Shown here: positions 35,932-44,147 of the stretch, piece by piece
Numbering within the stretch: the stretch's first letter is position 1
How the letters are laid out: each line of letters opens with the position of its first letter
Program-made: the position numbers and the translations under genes
NCBI GenBank assembly: GCA_905215065.1
Contig: CAJMOF010000006.1
Coordinates: 69,526-133,525, forward strand
Direction of reading: 5' to 3'
DNA: 64,000 nucleotides
DNA from: an uncultured bacterium
GTDB lineage: Bacteria; Actinomycetota; Coriobacteriia; Coriobacteriales; Coriobacteriaceae
Notes under the pieces: generated by a model
Databases searched by the model: none
Seen by the model: only the letters and a program-made list of their open reading frames with translations
What the model was told of the DNA's origin: nothing

Positions 35932-35968
35932 AAACCACCACAAAGGTGCCTGTCCACTTCGTGGTGGT
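35932..35968. repeat. Inverted repeat with GGTGCCTGTCC loop, copy 2
   Basis: AACCACCAC pairs with GTGGTGGT; the loop GGTGCCTGTCC is the reverse complement of the loop in the copy at 35701. The two copies flank the ATCTGTAACA hairpins. Confidence 0.7.
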
Positions 35969-35987
35969 CGCGCTGGCAACGGCGTTT

Positions 35988-36035
35988 CCCCAGATAAAAC
36001 CTGCCAAAATAAACCTGTCCCTTTTTGGTAGGTTT
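35988..36035 (-). repeat. 45-bp dispersed repeat, copy 2 (inverted)
   Basis: This is the reverse complement of the repeat at 33589, from CCCAGATAAAACCTGCC to TTTTTGGTAGGTTT. It ends about 50 bases before the LacI-family gene. Confidence 0.85.
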
Positions 36036-36083
36036 GGGATGCTACAATCTGGCTTGTACTTGAAACGCATCAAAGGGGCCGCT

Positions 36084-37196
36084 ATGGCAAAGGTAAAAAT
36101 CAGCGACGTCGCGCGCGAGGCCGGGGTTTCGTTGGGCACGGTTTCCAACGCGCTCAACCATCCCGAAAAGCTGCGCCCCGAGACCCTCAAGCTCATCAAC
36201 GAGACCATCAATCGCCTTGGCTACCTGCCCAACCAAAGTGCCCGTCAGCTCGCAGGCGGCACCACCAAGTCCTTTGGCCTGGTCCTCCCCCGTCTCGATC
36301 ACGGCTTCTCGCTCCAAATTGCCAGCGGCGCCCATAACGAGGCCCGCAAGCACGGTTACGACCTGCTCATCGCCAACGCCGATAACGACGGCATTCTCCA
36401 GGACCATTACCTGCGCTACTTTATGGGCGCGCAGATGTCCGGCGTCATGGTTCAGCCCATGGCGTCCCCCGACTGGCACCCCGCTATGACCAAGATGCCC
36501 GTGCCGATCGTCCATCTGGACATCCACTGTTCCGAACCCGGTTACTACGTGGCCGCCGACAACGAGGCGCAGGGGCGCATTATCGCCGAGCTCGCCGTTG
36601 CCCGTGGCGCACGCCATATCACCGTTGTGGGCAGAGCGGCATTTATGCAGCTCACCCTGCGCGTACTTGGCATCCACAAGGCCCTTGCCCTGCACCCCGA
36701 TATCAAGATCGAAGTCATCGACGCCGGCGAATGGAATACCGCTGCCGACGGCTACAGCATCGGCGCCCAGATTGCCGAGCGCTCCGGCGACGAGCGCCCC
36801 GATTTTGTCATCGGCCTGACCGACGTACTGGCATCGGGCGTTATCTCGGCGCTGATAGACAAAGGCATCTCCGTCCCCGAGCAGGTCCGCGTGGCCGGCT
36901 GCGACGGCAATCCACTTGCCTGGAGCGGGTCGGTCCCCCTTACCACCGTGGCGCCGCCGGGCTACGAAATTGGCCGCAAGGGTGTTCAATTGCTCATGGA
37001 GCAAATCGAGAACAAGGCGCCGGCAAAGACCAAGCACGTCCGCATCGGCTCTGCAGCGCGCACCGTCACCGCGGTCACAGCCATCGAGGACATCAACCGC
37101 CAAGAACTCGTGCGGCCGTTCCTGCTGGAACGCGCCAGCACCCAGGCAAGCAACCACGCCGAAGCCACCGCCATCAACCTGGGCGCGTATCTATAG
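36084..37196 (+). CDS. LacI-family transcriptional regulator
   Basis: The 370-residue protein starts MAKVKISDVAREAGVSLGTV, with SNALNHPEKL completing the LacI helix-turn-helix, and PNQSARQLAGG at the hinge. The periplasmic-binding-like core follows (about 65-345), ending in a TTVAPPGYEIGRKGVQLL block. The effector is presumably a sugar. The ATG at 36084 has AAAGGGGCCGCT before it; the upstream frame is repeat DNA. No transporter or catabolic gene is adjacent, so the target is unknown. It ends in a strong bidirectional terminator. Confidence 0.92.
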   Translation: MAKVKISDVAREAGVSLGTVSNALNHPEKLRPETLKLINETINRLGYLPNQSARQLAGGTTKSFGLVLPRLDHGFSLQIASGAHNEARKHGYDLLIANADNDGILQDHYLRYFMGAQMSGVMVQPMASPDWHPAMTKMPVPIVHLDIHCSEPGYYVAADNEAQGRIIAELAVARGARHITVVGRAAFMQLTLRVLGIHKALALHPDIKIEVIDAGEWNTAADGYSIGAQIAERSGDERPDFVIGLTDVLASGVISALIDKGISVPEQVRVAGCDGNPLAWSGSVPLTTVAPPGYEIGRKGVQLLMEQIENKAPAKTKHVRIGSAARTVTAVTAIEDINRQELVRPFLLERASTQASNHAEATAINLGAYL

Positions 37197-37221
37197 CACG
37201 CGCGCAAGTATGCCAAGTCGC

Positions 37222-37271
37222 CGCTTAAGCAAAAGGGGCCCGACCATTGCCGGGCCCCTTTTGCTTAAGCG
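37222..37271. terminator. Bidirectional terminator, 21-bp perfect stem
   Basis: CGCTTAAGCAAAAGGGGCCCG (37222-37242) is the exact complement of 37251-37271. The A-run and T-run lie within the stem. It serves the convergent LacI and HAD genes. Confidence 0.9.
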
Positions 37272-37309
37272 CAAACGTGGGTAATTGCTCGTTTCAACAC
37301 CGCAATTGT

Positions 37310-37960
37310 CTAGAGCACGGCCTTGACCGCCGCCGTCAGGTCGAACAGCGTATCGAGCACGACCTCGCAGCCATCCACCACGTCCTGCGGCAGCGGCACG
37401 ATGTCGGGAACGGCAAAGACGTGGCAGCCGGCCGTGATGCCCGAGACGCAGCCGTTGCGAGAGTCCTCGACCACGGCGCACTCCTCGGGGGCAAAGCCCG
37501 CGCGCTCGCAGGCGAGCAGATACATCTCGGGGTCGGGCTTGCCGTGCACGACGTCCTCGCCGCAGGTCACCGTCTCAAACTTGTCAAAGAGGCCAACCGT
37601 CTTAAGGTTGCGCTCGGCGGTAACGTGGCGCGACGACGTCGCAAGGCCCACGTGATAGCCCGCAGCCAGCAGCTCGTCGAGGCACTCGGCGGCACCGTCC
37701 TTAAGCTCCAGATCGGTCTTGACCATCTCGTCGCGAATCTCCCTATGGCGACGATAGATTGCCTCAGCGGTTTCGCAGCTGCCGTAATGCTCATCAAGGA
37801 TCTCCATGACATCGGGCAGCGTGCGACCGATAAACTGATGGATCAGCGCATCATCAATCGCGAATCCCAGCTCGGCCGCGCCCGCCTTCCACGCCTTGAT
37901 ACCCAAACGCTCGGTATCGACCAGCGTTCCGTCCATGTCAAAAATAACGGCCTTGATCAT
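37310..37960 (-). CDS. HAD-superfamily phosphatase (beta-phosphoglucomutase-like)
   Basis: The 216-residue protein has motif I DMDGTLVDTE near residue 8, a helical cap (about 15-85), motif II LATSSRHV, the motif III lysine in CGEDVVHGKPDPE, and motif IV VEDSRNGC. That is a complete set for a HAD subfamily IA hydrolase, of the group that includes beta-phosphoglucomutase and sugar-phosphate phosphatases. The ATG at 37960 follows GGGGGACCGAT. It is divergent from larE. The substrate cannot be named. Confidence 0.9.
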   Translation of the reverse strand: MIKAVIFDMDGTLVDTERLGIKAWKAGAAELGFAIDDALIHQFIGRTLPDVMEILDEHYGSCETAEAIYRRHREIRDEMVKTDLELKDGAAECLDELLAAGYHVGLATSSRHVTAERNLKTVGLFDKFETVTCGEDVVHGKPDPEMYLLACERAGFAPEECAVVEDSRNGCVSGITAGCHVFAVPDIVPLPQDVVDGCEVVLDTLFDLTAAVKAVL

Positions 37961-38133
37961 ATCGGTCCCCCATCGCTTCGCGCTGCTGTACTCCCGCAAC
38001 TTTACCGCACCTGTAAACTTGTATATAACGTATATAGCATATTGCACTTCCGTTACATAGATAGAAGTCTTATGACAAGCAGTCCAGTAGGATTATAGTT
38101 TTCGACCGAGTACATATTGGTAAGGATCAATTC

Positions 38134-39012
38134 ATGCTTTCAGACACCACCGCACCCGCAGAGGGGCTTCAGGACAAACTCGCAGCGCTCGAGCAGCTGC
38201 TTTTAGCATACGGACGCGTCGCCATCGGCTTTTCCGGTGGCGTCGACAGCAGCTTTTTGGCCGCGGTCTGCGCCCGCAGCATGCCCGCCAGCACGCTTCT
38301 CGTTCACCTCACCACGCCGTTCATCGGCACGCCCGAGCAGGCTTCGTTTGAGCGGGCGGTTGACGGGCAGGCCGATGAGGGGCCGCATTTTAAGCTCCCC
38401 GTGCTCAACCTCTCGGTCGATCAGCTGCAGCTCCCCCAGGTAGCCTGCAACGACGCCGACCGCTGCTACCACTGCAAGCGCGCCGGCTTTACCGCCATCG
38501 TCAACCACGCCAGGTCGCTGGGTTTTCCCACCGTCATCGACGGCAGCAACGCAAGCGACCGCGGCGACTACCGCCCCGGCATGCGCGCCGCCCAGGAGCT
38601 CGGCGTGCGCTCGCCGCTTATGGAGGTCGGCTTTACCAAGGACGAGGAGCGCGAGCTGCTACGCGCCTGGGGATACCCCGTCTGGAACCTGCCGGCAGGA
38701 GCCTGCCTGGCCACGCGAGTCCCCACGGGCGAGGAGCTCACGCGCGAGAAGGTCGATGTAATCCGCACCTGTGAGGACTACCTGCACGACCTTGGCCTGG
38801 ACCAGGTCCGCGCACGCCTCGTCGGCGGCTGCATGCATATCGAGGCCGCGCCGGCAGACGTCGCCAAGATCGCCGCCCTCGGCAGCACCGCGGTCAACGA
38901 CGAGGGCAAGGCCCCGCTTCCCGCCGCCATCGAATCTGCCCTGCGCAACCTAGGCTGCGGCCATATCTCCCCCGAGGTCACCCCCTACATCCACGGCAAC
39001 ATGAACCTTTAA
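38134..39012 (+). CDS. larE: LarE-type ATP-dependent sacrificial sulfur transferase
   Basis: The 292-residue protein has the PP-loop SGGVDSSFL near residue 34 and the LarE blocks CYHCKR, DGSNASDRGDYRPG and GACLATRVPTGEE. In Lactobacillus plantarum LarE the cysteine of the last block gives up its sulfur while building the nickel-pincer cofactor of lactate racemase, and this cysteine is present here. The larB, larC and lactate racemase genes are not in the window, so the partner set must lie elsewhere or the enzyme serves another cofactor. It is monocistronic and followed by a copy of the 45-bp repeat. Confidence 0.9.
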   Translation: MLSDTTAPAEGLQDKLAALEQLLLAYGRVAIGFSGGVDSSFLAAVCARSMPASTLLVHLTTPFIGTPEQASFERAVDGQADEGPHFKLPVLNLSVDQLQLPQVACNDADRCYHCKRAGFTAIVNHARSLGFPTVIDGSNASDRGDYRPGMRAAQELGVRSPLMEVGFTKDEERELLRAWGYPVWNLPAGACLATRVPTGEELTREKVDVIRTCEDYLHDLGLDQVRARLVGGCMHIEAAPADVAKIAALGSTAVNDEGKAPLPAAIESALRNLGCGHISPEVTPYIHGNMNL

Positions 39013-39024
39013 GTTACGCCGTTT

Positions 39025-39070
39025 AACCTACCAAAAAGGGACAGGTTTATTTTGGCAGGTTTTATCTGGG
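39025..39070 (+). repeat. 45-bp dispersed repeat, copy 3
   Basis: AACCTACCAAAAAGGGACAG and onward to ATCTGGG; direct copy of the repeat at 33589. Confidence 0.85.
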
Positions 39071-39145
39071 AAAATATCGCGGGGCAACCGTCTCTCTAGC
39101 ATCCATCTATCTTTGAGAGACACTAGAGAGGCGACTCAGCCACAT

Positions 39146-39430
39146 CTACCTCTTCCGATAGCGGCGGTTGCGGCTCGTCGATGAACACATTACTTCAATG
39201 AGTCCTTTATCCGCCATTTTTGGCAGATGGTAACGGACGGACGAAAACTGGCATTCCGTCTCTCTAAACAAGGCGCTTATCTCTCTAACTTTAGAGAGAT
39301 GAGCACCTTCTTTAGAGAGAAATTTAGAGAGATGTATCGAATTCACCGCTAGATTACCTAAGGCCATCTCTCTAACCGAGCTTCCCATTAGAGAGACATT
39401 TAGAGAGACGAGCGTAATCTCTCTAACCAT
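39146..39430 (-). CDS. Possible small winged-helix protein overlapping a repeat array
   Basis: This is a weak call. The 94-codon frame has no clear RBS, but its C-terminal half reads LSKVREISALFRETECQFSS and VRYHLPKMADKGLIEV, then STSRNRRYRKR. That pattern resembles a winged helix (recognition helix SSVRYHLPKM and a basic wing), as found at the end of Fic or AlbA-type proteins. The first half is built largely from codons inside repeated TTAGAGAGA motifs. It could be a small autoregulator, a gene remnant, or chance coding across an operator array. Confidence 0.4.
   Translation of the reverse strand: MVREITLVSLNVSLMGSSVREMALGNLAVNSIHLSKFLSKEGAHLSKVREISALFRETECQFSSVRYHLPKMADKGLIEVMCSSTSRNRRYRKR
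39259..39426. repeat. Nine TTAGAGAGA motifs with near-helical spacing
   Basis: TCTCTCTAA begins at 39259, 39280, 39367 and 39418; TTAGAGAGA begins at 39291, 39312, 39324, 39388 and 39400. The steps are 21, 11, 21, 12, 43, 21, 12 and 18 bases, mostly close to whole helical turns. Related AGAGAG sequences occur at 39091-39130. Confidence 0.8.
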
Positions 39431-39498
39431 GGGCGCCGCTCATTAAAGCGTACACATCCCAACCGCACCCTAAGTTGCGGTGAAACGGCTCCCGTTTT

Positions 39499-39543
39499 AC
39501 CTACCAAAAAGGGACAGGTTTATTTTGGCAGGTTTTATCTGGG
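39499..39543 (+). repeat. 45-bp dispersed repeat, copy 4
   Basis: ACCTACCAAAAAGGGACAGG and onward to ATCTGGG; direct copy of the repeat at 39025. Confidence 0.85.
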
Positions 39544-39555
39544 GAAACGCAGACA

Positions 39556-39584
39556 GGGCCGCGACGCCTATAGCGTCGCGGCCC
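39556..39584. terminator. Terminator hairpin at the end of the sugar operon
   Basis: GGGCCGCGACGC (39556-39567) pairs perfectly with 39573-39584. The T-run is on the plus strand (TTTTCC); on the minus strand, where the operon ends, only the strong stem is available. Confidence 0.65.
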
Positions 39585-39627
39585 TTTTCCTTGGAGAAGG
39601 ATCGATTAATGGAACGGAGAGCCCGTT

Positions 39628-40080
39628 CTAGCCCTCGAGCCCGGCGTTGATGAGCTCGGCAATCTCGACAGGATCGGTGCTTTCGCGTACCCTGTCACGG
39701 AAGCCAGCATCCATCAGCATCACGGCAGCCTTGGAGAGCAGACGCAGGTGCGTGGTTCCCGCTTCGCCGGCGGGCACGTACAGCGCGAGCGCCACATCGA
39801 CGGGCACGCCATCAAAGCTCGGCCACTCAACAGGCTCGGACAGCTTGAGCACGGCCACGCCCGGCGTATGGATCGCATCGCTCTTGGCATGCGGAACGGC
39901 AAAACCGGCGACGAGGCCAGTCTCGGCCTCGTTTTCGCGAGCAATAAAAGCCGCCTCTACAGCAGACGCGTCATCGGCAAAACCAAGCTCAACAGCCTGC
40001 TCGGACAGATAATGCAGCGCGTCCTCGCGCGAGGCGGCGGCGTAGCCAATCGTCACTTGGTTGGCAGATACAAACCCCAT
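39628..40080 (-). CDS. PTS fructose/mannitol-family EIIA component
   Basis: The 150-residue protein carries the phosphorylatable histidine (about 64) in AVPHAKSDAIHTPGVA, the site that takes phosphate from HPr, and the ending LRLLSKAAVMLMDAGFRDRV, typical of the PTS_EIIA_2 domain. It is the last gene of a six-gene minus-strand operon and completes the EIIBC protein encoded by the first gene. It starts 12 bases after the transketolase gene. Separation of EIIA from EIIBC by metabolic genes is common in Gram-positive sugar operons. Confidence 0.93.
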   Translation of the reverse strand: MGFVSANQVTIGYAAASREDALHYLSEQAVELGFADDASAVEAAFIARENEAETGLVAGFAVPHAKSDAIHTPGVAVLKLSEPVEWPSFDGVPVDVALALYVPAGEAGTTHLRLLSKAAVMLMDAGFRDRVRESTDPVEIAELINAGLEG

Positions 40081-40092
40081 GGAAAGCCTTCC

Positions 40093-41031
40093 TTACAACA
40101 CGGACCTGACCGCAGCTTCGATGCCGTCGGCGTCCAAACCGTACTTATGCAGCAAATCGACCGCAGGGCCGGACTCGCCGTACACATCGCGCACGCCGAC
40201 GCGACGCATCGGCACTGGATGCTGCTCCGCGAGCACCGAGGCAACGGCCTCGCCAAGACCACCGATAATCGAATGCTCCTCGGCGGTGACCACGCGACCG
40301 GTCTTCTTGGCGCTGGCAACCACCAAACGCTCATCGAGCGGTTTGATCGTATGCATGTTGATGACCTCAGCATCGATGCCGTCGGCAGCGAGCGCCTCGG
40401 CAGCAGCGAGTGCCTCAGCGACCATGAGACCGCACGCGACGATCGTGACATCAGAGCCCTCCCGTACAACAACACCGCGGCCGATCTTGAACTCGTAGTC
40501 CTCGTGATCGTTGATGACCGGTGTTGCCAGGCGGCCGAAGCGCATGTAGACCGGCCCCTCAAACTCATAGGCGGCGCGCACACAGGCGCGGGCCTCGACA
40601 TCGTCGGCGGGAACGACCACCGTCATACCCGGAATCGTACGCATGAGTGCGATATCCTCGCAGCACTGGTGCGTGGCGCCGTCCTCGCCCACCGAAATGC
40701 CGGCATGGGTGGCGCCAATCTTGACGTTGAGGTGCGGGTAGCCAATGGAATTGCGGACCTGCTCGTAGGCGCGACCGGCGGCAAACATCGCAAAGGTGCT
40801 CGCAAAAGCAACGCGGCCCGTGGTCGCGATGCCGGCGGCAAGACCCATCAGGTTGCTCTCGGCGATGCCGGCATCGTAAAAGCGCTCAGGATGGGCAGTC
40901 TTAAACTTACCCGTCTGCGTAGCGGCAGCCAGGTCGGCATCGAGCACTACAAAGTCATCGTGCTCATTGCCCAGCTCGACGAGTGCCTCGCCGTAGCTTA
41001 CGCGCGTGGCGACTTTTTTGACCTCTGCCAT
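40093..41031 (-). CDS. Transketolase, C-terminal subunit (split form)
   Basis: The 312-residue protein is the pyrimidine-binding plus C-terminal part of transketolase: VLDADLAAATQTGKF, AESNLMGLAAGIATTGRVAF with the thiamine-activating glutamate, AFASTFAMFAAGRAYEQVRN, and THAGISVGEDGATHQ. Its ATG overlaps the stop of the N-terminal subunit gene by one base (TAATG), so the two are made in equal amounts. Split transketolases of this kind transfer two-carbon ketol units and are often dedicated to one operon rather than to the general pentose phosphate pathway. Confidence 0.95.
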   Translation of the reverse strand: MAEVKKVATRVSYGEALVELGNEHDDFVVLDADLAAATQTGKFKTAHPERFYDAGIAESNLMGLAAGIATTGRVAFASTFAMFAAGRAYEQVRNSIGYPHLNVKIGATHAGISVGEDGATHQCCEDIALMRTIPGMTVVVPADDVEARACVRAAYEFEGPVYMRFGRLATPVINDHEDYEFKIGRGVVVREGSDVTIVACGLMVAEALAAAEALAADGIDAEVINMHTIKPLDERLVVASAKKTGRVVTAEEHSIIGGLGEAVASVLAEQHPVPMRRVGVRDVYGESGPAVDLLHKYGLDADGIEAAVRSVL

Positions 41032-41861
41032 TAGAGTTCCTCTCCTGCTGCCGCGAGCTCGGCCATGGCCTGCTCAAACTGCTCGTCATTGGGCGCCTTG
41101 CCATGCCAGCCAACCTGGTTCTCCATAAAGGAGACGCCTTTGCCCTTCACCGTCTCGGCGATGATAGCGACGGGCGCGCCGGTCACCTCGCGAGCTTCGG
41201 CGAAAGCCGCCTCAATCTGCGCCATGTCGTTGCCATCGGCTAGCTCTATCACATGCCACTTAAAGGCGCGGAACTTGTCGGCAAGCGGCATGGCCGAGTT
41301 GACTTCATCGATCGTGCCGTCAATCTGCAAGCCGTTATGGTCGACGACGGCAACAAGATTGTCGAGCGCATGGTTGCCGGCAAACATAGCCGCCTCCCAC
41401 ACCTGGCCTTCCTCGCACTCACCGTCGCCCAGCAACGTGTAGACACGGTAGCTGTCGCCCCAGTGCTTAGCGGCAAGCGCCATTCCAACTGCAGCAGAGA
41501 TGCCCTGACCGAGCGAGCCGGTGGACATATCGATGCCTGGGGTATCGTTCATGTTGGGATGGCCCTGCAGTCGGCTGCCAATATGGCGGAGCGTCTCGAG
41601 CTCTTCGACGGGAAAATAGCCGCGATTTGCCAACACCGAATACAGGCCCGGCGCCGCGTGACCCTTGGAGAGCACAAAGCGGTCGCGATCGGCCTTGTGA
41701 GGGTCGGCAGGATCGATATTCATTTCCTCAAAGTACAGATACGTCATGATGTCGGCTGCACCGAGCGATCCACCCGGATGTCCCGACTTGGCCGCGTGAA
41801 CCGCAGTCACGACACCCTTCCTGACCTCATTGGCGACCTTCGCCAGCTCCTGGTTGGTCAT
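41031..41861 (-). CDS. Transketolase, N-terminal subunit (split form)
   Basis: The 276-residue protein holds the thiamine diphosphate and magnesium site: SGHPGGSLGAADIMTYLYF, then FVLSKGHAAPGLY, GSLGQGISAAVGMA, and the GDGECEEGQVWEA metal motif followed by NLVAVVDHNGLQIDG. The ATG at 41861 has AGAGGAATTCGT; the longer frame runs into the intergenic gap after the transaldolase gene. It is coupled by overlap to the C-terminal subunit gene. Confidence 0.95.
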   Translation of the reverse strand: MTNQELAKVANEVRKGVVTAVHAAKSGHPGGSLGAADIMTYLYFEEMNIDPADPHKADRDRFVLSKGHAAPGLYSVLANRGYFPVEELETLRHIGSRLQGHPNMNDTPGIDMSTGSLGQGISAAVGMALAAKHWGDSYRVYTLLGDGECEEGQVWEAAMFAGNHALDNLVAVVDHNGLQIDGTIDEVNSAMPLADKFRAFKWHVIELADGNDMAQIEAAFAEAREVTGAPVAIIAETVKGKGVSFMENQVGWHGKAPNDEQFEQAMAELAAAGEEL

Positions 41862-41925
41862 ACGAATTCCTCTCTTGAGAACAACCCCGGCACCGGATGG
41901 CGCGATGCCGAGGGCAACCCGGTCG

Positions 41926-42609
41926 TTAAGCCTGAGCGACGACCTTCTGCCAGTCAGCCTCAAAAGAGGCGAGGCCCTGGTCGGTCAGCGGGTGATGCAG
42001 GCACTTCTTGAGAGCGGCCATGGGCACGGTCGCGATGTCGGCACCAAGAAGAGCCGCCTGGGTCACGTGGTTGGGCGTGCGGACCGAAGCGGTGATGATC
42101 TCGACGGTGTCGTCGACGTTCTTGCCGGTCCAGTCATAGTTCTTGATGCATGTCACGACATTGTCGAGCTGCGAGATGCCGTCCTCGGCGATGTCGTCAA
42201 AGCGGCCGACAAACGGGCTGATGTAGCGGGCACCGGCGTTGGCGGCCATGAGGGCCTGCGTCGGCGAGAAAACAAGCGTCATGTTGACGCGCACGCCCGC
42301 ATCGGCCAGGGCGCGGCAGGCGGCGAGGCCGGCCTCGCACACGGGAAGCTTGACCACGATGTTGGGAGCCAGGGCGGCAAGACGCTTGCCCTCCTCGATC
42401 ATGCCCTCGGCAGTGGTCGCGGTGGACTCAGCAGACACGGGCAGGCCCTCGCAGAGCTCGGCAATCTTGAGCATATGGGGCTCAAAGTCGGCGAGCTTGC
42501 CGCCGGTCTTGGCGTACAGGGACGGGTTGGTGGTGACGCCGGCAAGGCAGCCCCAGCTCTTGGCCTCGGCGATCTCGTCAAGGTTGGCGGTATCGATAAA
42601 GAACTTCAT
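41926..42609 (-). CDS. Transaldolase-family protein (TalC/Fsa type)
   Basis: The 227-residue protein begins MKFFIDTANLDEIAEAKSWG, followed by GVTTNPSLYAK, and has the Schiff-base lysine in NIVVKLPVCEAGL, with the family end block. The size is that of the small transaldolase/fructose-6-phosphate aldolase branch. The Fsa and Tal activities differ by a few active-site residues that cannot be assigned safely by eye. RBS AAGGAGTTTGCACC. In the operon it stands between the GatZ-like and transketolase genes, so dihydroxyacetone or sedoheptulose-type transfers in a dedicated sugar route are likely. Confidence 0.92.
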   Translation of the reverse strand: MKFFIDTANLDEIAEAKSWGCLAGVTTNPSLYAKTGGKLADFEPHMLKIAELCEGLPVSAESTATTAEGMIEEGKRLAALAPNIVVKLPVCEAGLAACRALADAGVRVNMTLVFSPTQALMAANAGARYISPFVGRFDDIAEDGISQLDNVVTCIKNYDWTGKNVDDTVEIITASVRTPNHVTQAALLGADIATVPMAALKKCLHHPLTDQGLASFEADWQKVVAQA

Positions 42610-42647
42610 GGTGCAAACTCCTTCTAAGGAATCCAAAACTCAAAAAA

Positions 42648-42676
42648 TAGGACAAAGGGGATGTCCCTTTGTCCTA
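42648..42676 (-). terminator. Intra-operon terminator with AAAGGGACAT loop
   Basis: TAGGACAAAGGG (42648-42659) pairs with CCCTTTGTCCTA (42665-42676); on the minus strand TTTTTTG follows. It lies between the GatZ-like and transaldolase genes. A second stem, CCGGGCCTG with CAGGCCCGG, lies just upstream and has CTGGGACATG in its loop. Confidence 0.7.
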
Positions 42677-42734
42677 TGTGCCGGGCCTGCAGCTGGGACA
42701 TGCCCCAGGCCCGGCGTCGTGTAGGAAAAGCTAC

Positions 42735-44003
42735 TTAGAGAGCCTTCTCGATGCGGCTCGTAACGCCCTTGAGGTTAAGACCGACGACGTACTGCTTGAT
42801 CGGGCGCTTGATGTGCTCGATCACAAAGCGCTTGCCGTCAATGTCCTGGGCAGCGAGGTTGCGATAGAGCTTCTCGACCTGCTCCTTGACCTCAGGATCG
42901 TTGAACGCGTAGTGGCCGGAGACATCCAGAATCTTCAGGCTGAGCTCGTCGTCGGCCAGAATGTCGTCAACCTGCAGGTTGACATCGTCGCCGGTCATCC
43001 ACTTGCGCCAGCGCTCGGTCTTGATGGCCTTGACCAGCAGCGTGTGATACAGATCGGAGGGATCGTCGCACAGGCCGTTGTCGACCAGAATCTGCTCGGT
43101 AGCGCAGAGCTTGAGGTAAGCGCGGGTCTCCTCGGTGCCGTACTGAGGGGCGACATTGGAAGCGGTCACGTGTGCCGGGATGTGCTCGAGCAGCGTCGCG
43201 TCGTCCAGGTAGTCGGCGTTGTGCTCCTTCAGGCCCACGCCGTAGCGCTTGGCCATGTCGGCGAGCTCGCGGGCATTCTTAAAGTTGTAATGACCGACCT
43301 GCTCGGTCCAACGGGTGAGCGTACCGGTCTGGCCGACGATAAAGGTGGGCATGGGGCAGCCGCGCTTCTCGAGCTCGGGCTGCAGCTGAGAAATGAACTC
43401 CTCGTACTTGTCGGTGGAGGTCAGGCCGCCATTGGTCTCCTCGGTACCGACCTCATAGGCAACCTCGGGCAGGTTATGCTCGCGACGGTACTGCTCAAGA
43501 TAGTCGATAAGATCGATCGTGCGGCGAAGCACCACGTCGAGCGGAATAACCTTGCCGATCTGATAGGGGTCCTTGGTGGGGTCGACCATCAGCAGGTCAA
43601 AGCCTGCCTCCATGTCGGCGACAAAGGACTTGCGGGCGAGCTCCATGGCCTCGTCCTCGGGCAGGTGGGCGTTACGCTCCTCGTCGCGCTGCCACGGACC
43701 GCCGTGATCGCGGCACAGGTAGTACGGACCGGTATAGCCCACCTCGTCGGCAACCTTCTTAATGTCGGCGGCAAAGCGCGTCTGGTCCCAACCGTTGACG
43801 TAGCCGGCGCCCATCTCGTCCATATCGACCTGGTTGCGGCTAGCGATAAACATGGGCGGGAAATCCTCGTCCTTGGCAAGCTCGAACACGGCCTGAATCA
43901 GGTTGGGGCTCATGGGGCCAATGCCGACCATGGTTGCGTGATCGCCGCTGTCCTGCAGCTTGAGCATGCCCTGAACGGCCTGGCGGATGGTGAGGTTGGA
44001 CAT
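42735..44003 (-). CDS. Class II tagatose-bisphosphate aldolase non-catalytic subunit family (GatZ/KbaZ-like)
   Basis: The 422-residue protein fits the GatZ/KbaZ family in length and in blocks such as FIASRNQVDMDEMGAGYVNG, YLCRDHGGPW, MEAGFDLLMVDPTKDP, YEVGTEETNGGL and GVGLKEHNADYLDD. In enterobacteria GatZ stabilises the catalytic GatY aldolase. No GatY is encoded in this operon. The conserved His, Asp and Glu residues here suggest that this family may have activity of its own. The start at 44003 follows AGAAGGAG-type bases. Confidence 0.85.
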   Translation of the reverse strand: MSNLTIRQAVQGMLKLQDSGDHATMVGIGPMSPNLIQAVFELAKDEDFPPMFIASRNQVDMDEMGAGYVNGWDQTRFAADIKKVADEVGYTGPYYLCRDHGGPWQRDEERNAHLPEDEAMELARKSFVADMEAGFDLLMVDPTKDPYQIGKVIPLDVVLRRTIDLIDYLEQYRREHNLPEVAYEVGTEETNGGLTSTDKYEEFISQLQPELEKRGCPMPTFIVGQTGTLTRWTEQVGHYNFKNARELADMAKRYGVGLKEHNADYLDDATLLEHIPAHVTASNVAPQYGTEETRAYLKLCATEQILVDNGLCDDPSDLYHTLLVKAIKTERWRKWMTGDDVNLQVDDILADDELSLKILDVSGHYAFNDPEVKEQVEKLYRNLAAQDIDGKRFVIEHIKRPIKQYVVGLNLKGVTSRIEKAL

Positions 44004-44069
44004 TTTGTTCTCCTTCTCCAGAGGATTTTTGACAAAAGTTCCCTGGGACCCAGATGTGGGCCCTATCAG

Positions 44070-44132
44070 TGCGGATGGATTTTGTTGTGTAGGGGCGGTT
44101 GTGCGGAGTCAAATCCATCCCTCCGCACAACC
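44070..44132 (-). promoter_or_regulatory. Mutually exclusive stem pair between EIIBC and GatZ-like genes
   Basis: On the minus strand GGTTGTGCGGAG (44121-44132) can pair with CTCCGCACAACC (44097-44108). Alternatively GTGCGGA-GGGATGGATTT can pair with AAATCCATCCGCAC (44070-44083). Both cannot form at once. It could set the EIIBC to enzyme ratio by processing or attenuation, or be a nested repeat. Confidence 0.5.
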
Positions 44133-44147
44133 GGAGTCCTTAAAGGT

